DNA from: Methyloceanibacter sp. wino2
GTDB lineage: Bacteria; Pseudomonadota; Alphaproteobacteria; Rhizobiales; Methyloligellaceae
Assembly: GCF_003071365.1 (NCBI RefSeq)
Contig: NZ_CP028960.1
Span: 3,144,501-3,208,500, forward strand
Direction: 5' to 3'
DNA: 64,000 bases
Shown: one piece after another, positions 63,518-64,000 of the stretch
How positions within the stretch are numbered: the stretch's first letter is position 1
How the letters are laid out: each line of letters opens with the position of its first letter
Translations under genes and position numbers: made by a program
The notes under the pieces: model-generated
Database searches by the model: none
Seen by the model: only the letters and a program-made list of their open reading frames with translations
Told to the model about the DNA's origin: nothing

Positions 63518-63922
63518 CTAAGCCTCTTCGAGTTCGACCAAGGTGCCGCAGAAATCCTTGGGGTGAAGGAACAGGACCGGCTTGCCGTGGGCGCCGATCT
63601 TCGGTTCACCGTCGCCAAGCACGCGCGCTCCCTCCTTGGTGAGCTGGTCGCGCGCTTCCATGATATCCGGCACCTCGTAGCAGATGTGATGGATGCCGCC
63701 GCTCGGGTTGCGCTCCAGAAAGGCCGCGATCGGCGAATTGTCGCCAAGGACGCCCAGGAGTTCGACCTTCGTGTTCGGCAACTCGATAAAAACCGTCCGT
63801 ACACCGTGCTCCGGCTGATCTTCCTCCGGAGAGACTGTCGCACCGAGCGTGTCGCGATAGACGGCGGTCGCGGCCGCAAGGTCCGGCACGACGATCGCCA
63901 CATGGTTCAAACGGCCAATCAT
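63518..63922 (-). CDS. mce: Methylmalonyl-CoA epimerase
   Basis: Interconverts the 2R and 2S forms of methylmalonyl-CoA in propionyl-CoA and ethylmalonyl-CoA type pathways. Vicinal-oxygen-chelate fold: metal-ligand His in LNHVAIVVPDL, Glu in KVELLGVLGD, His in GGIHHICYEV and Glu at the C-terminus (GTLVELEEA). Length 134, family standard. In methylotrophs with the serine cycle this step belongs to glyoxylate regeneration, consistent with the suspected lifestyle but not proof. Upstream DNA (63923-64000) is too short to identify the next gene. Confidence 0.93.
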   Translation of the reverse strand: MIGRLNHVAIVVPDLAAATAVYRDTLGATVSPEEDQPEHGVRTVFIELPNTKVELLGVLGDNSPIAAFLERNPSGGIHHICYEVPDIMEARDQLTKEGARVLGDGEPKIGAHGKPVLFLHPKDFCGTLVELEEA

Positions 63923-64000
63923 GTATCTCTGCTCCAGGTTCGAATAGGGATCTCGACCTCAGTCTAAACGGCAATTGAGGCGTTCAAGGCCTCTTTCTGC

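Noticed and set aside
63923-64000. 3' end of the next gene (for example rnj) upstream of mce
   Set aside because: Only about 35 bp of possible coding sequence and two competing frames; no recognisable C-terminus.

Overview
This window is chromosomal DNA from a high-GC alphaproteobacterium, most likely of the order Hyphomicrobiales. The evidence is gene order: nearly all of it consists of blocks conserved in that order (ispDF next to ntrBC; lipA, lpdA, pdhCBA, ftsB and eno; pyrG, secG and tpiA; ppiD with trpEGDC, moaC, moeA and lexA; the rpsB-to-lpxI superoperon; dnaE, lolD, lolC, proS and mce). A c-type cytochrome resembling the methanol-metabolism-related family hints at a methylotroph such as Methyloceanibacter or Hyphomicrobium. 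That genus-level idea is inference.

Layout. 1-2625 (minus): ntrB and ntrC, with ntrC running off the left edge. 2830-4502 (plus): ispDF and cinA. 4511-13757 (minus): ftsB, pdhA, pdhB, a small unknown gene, pdhC, two GNAT genes, lpdA, two YeaQ/GlsB-like membrane proteins, lipA and ratA. Eno (13830-15104, minus) lies just upstream of this run. 15231-21590 is an accessory-looking block: queC, an SDR divergent from an AraC regulator, the cytochrome, queE, queD, queF and a DUF1835 gene. 21618-27451: kdsA, an aquaporin, a GFA-family protein, pyrG, secG, a secreted unknown and tpiA. 27621-36783 (plus): ppiD, trpE, a SixA-like phosphatase, trpG, trpD, trpC, moaC, moeA and lexA. Then comEC (minus), gltX and gltA (plus). 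42019-55377 (minus): rpsB, tsf, pyrH, frr, uppS, cdsA, dxr, rseP, bamA, lpxD, fabZ, lpxA and lpxI. 55590-63922 (minus): mce, DUF1467, proS, lolC, lolD and dnaE, with an apparently non-coding transcription unit on the plus strand at about 62902-63183.

Functionally the window covers nitrogen control, isoprenoid synthesis (IspDF, Dxr, UppS), pyruvate dehydrogenase and lipoate, queuosine precursor synthesis, tryptophan and molybdopterin synthesis, SOS control, and envelope building (CdsA, LpxD/A/I, FabZ, BamA, RseP, KdsA, LolCD).

Points that stand out: (i) the pyruvate dehydrogenase E2 has no lipoyl domain, and the only one in the operon is on E1 beta; (ii) an unknown gene between pdhB and pdhC resembles a CPWCG zinc-motif family but has lost the cysteines; (iii) QueD lacks its usual nucleophilic cysteine; (iv) six, probably seven, single-base G losses break otherwise intact housekeeping genes (moeA twice, gltX, dnaE, lolD, proS, probably dxr), which looks like a systematic sequencing error; (v) a well-delimited unexplained transcript candidate lies between proS and DUF1467. 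No CRISPR array, prophage, insertion sequence, tRNA or rRNA was seen.
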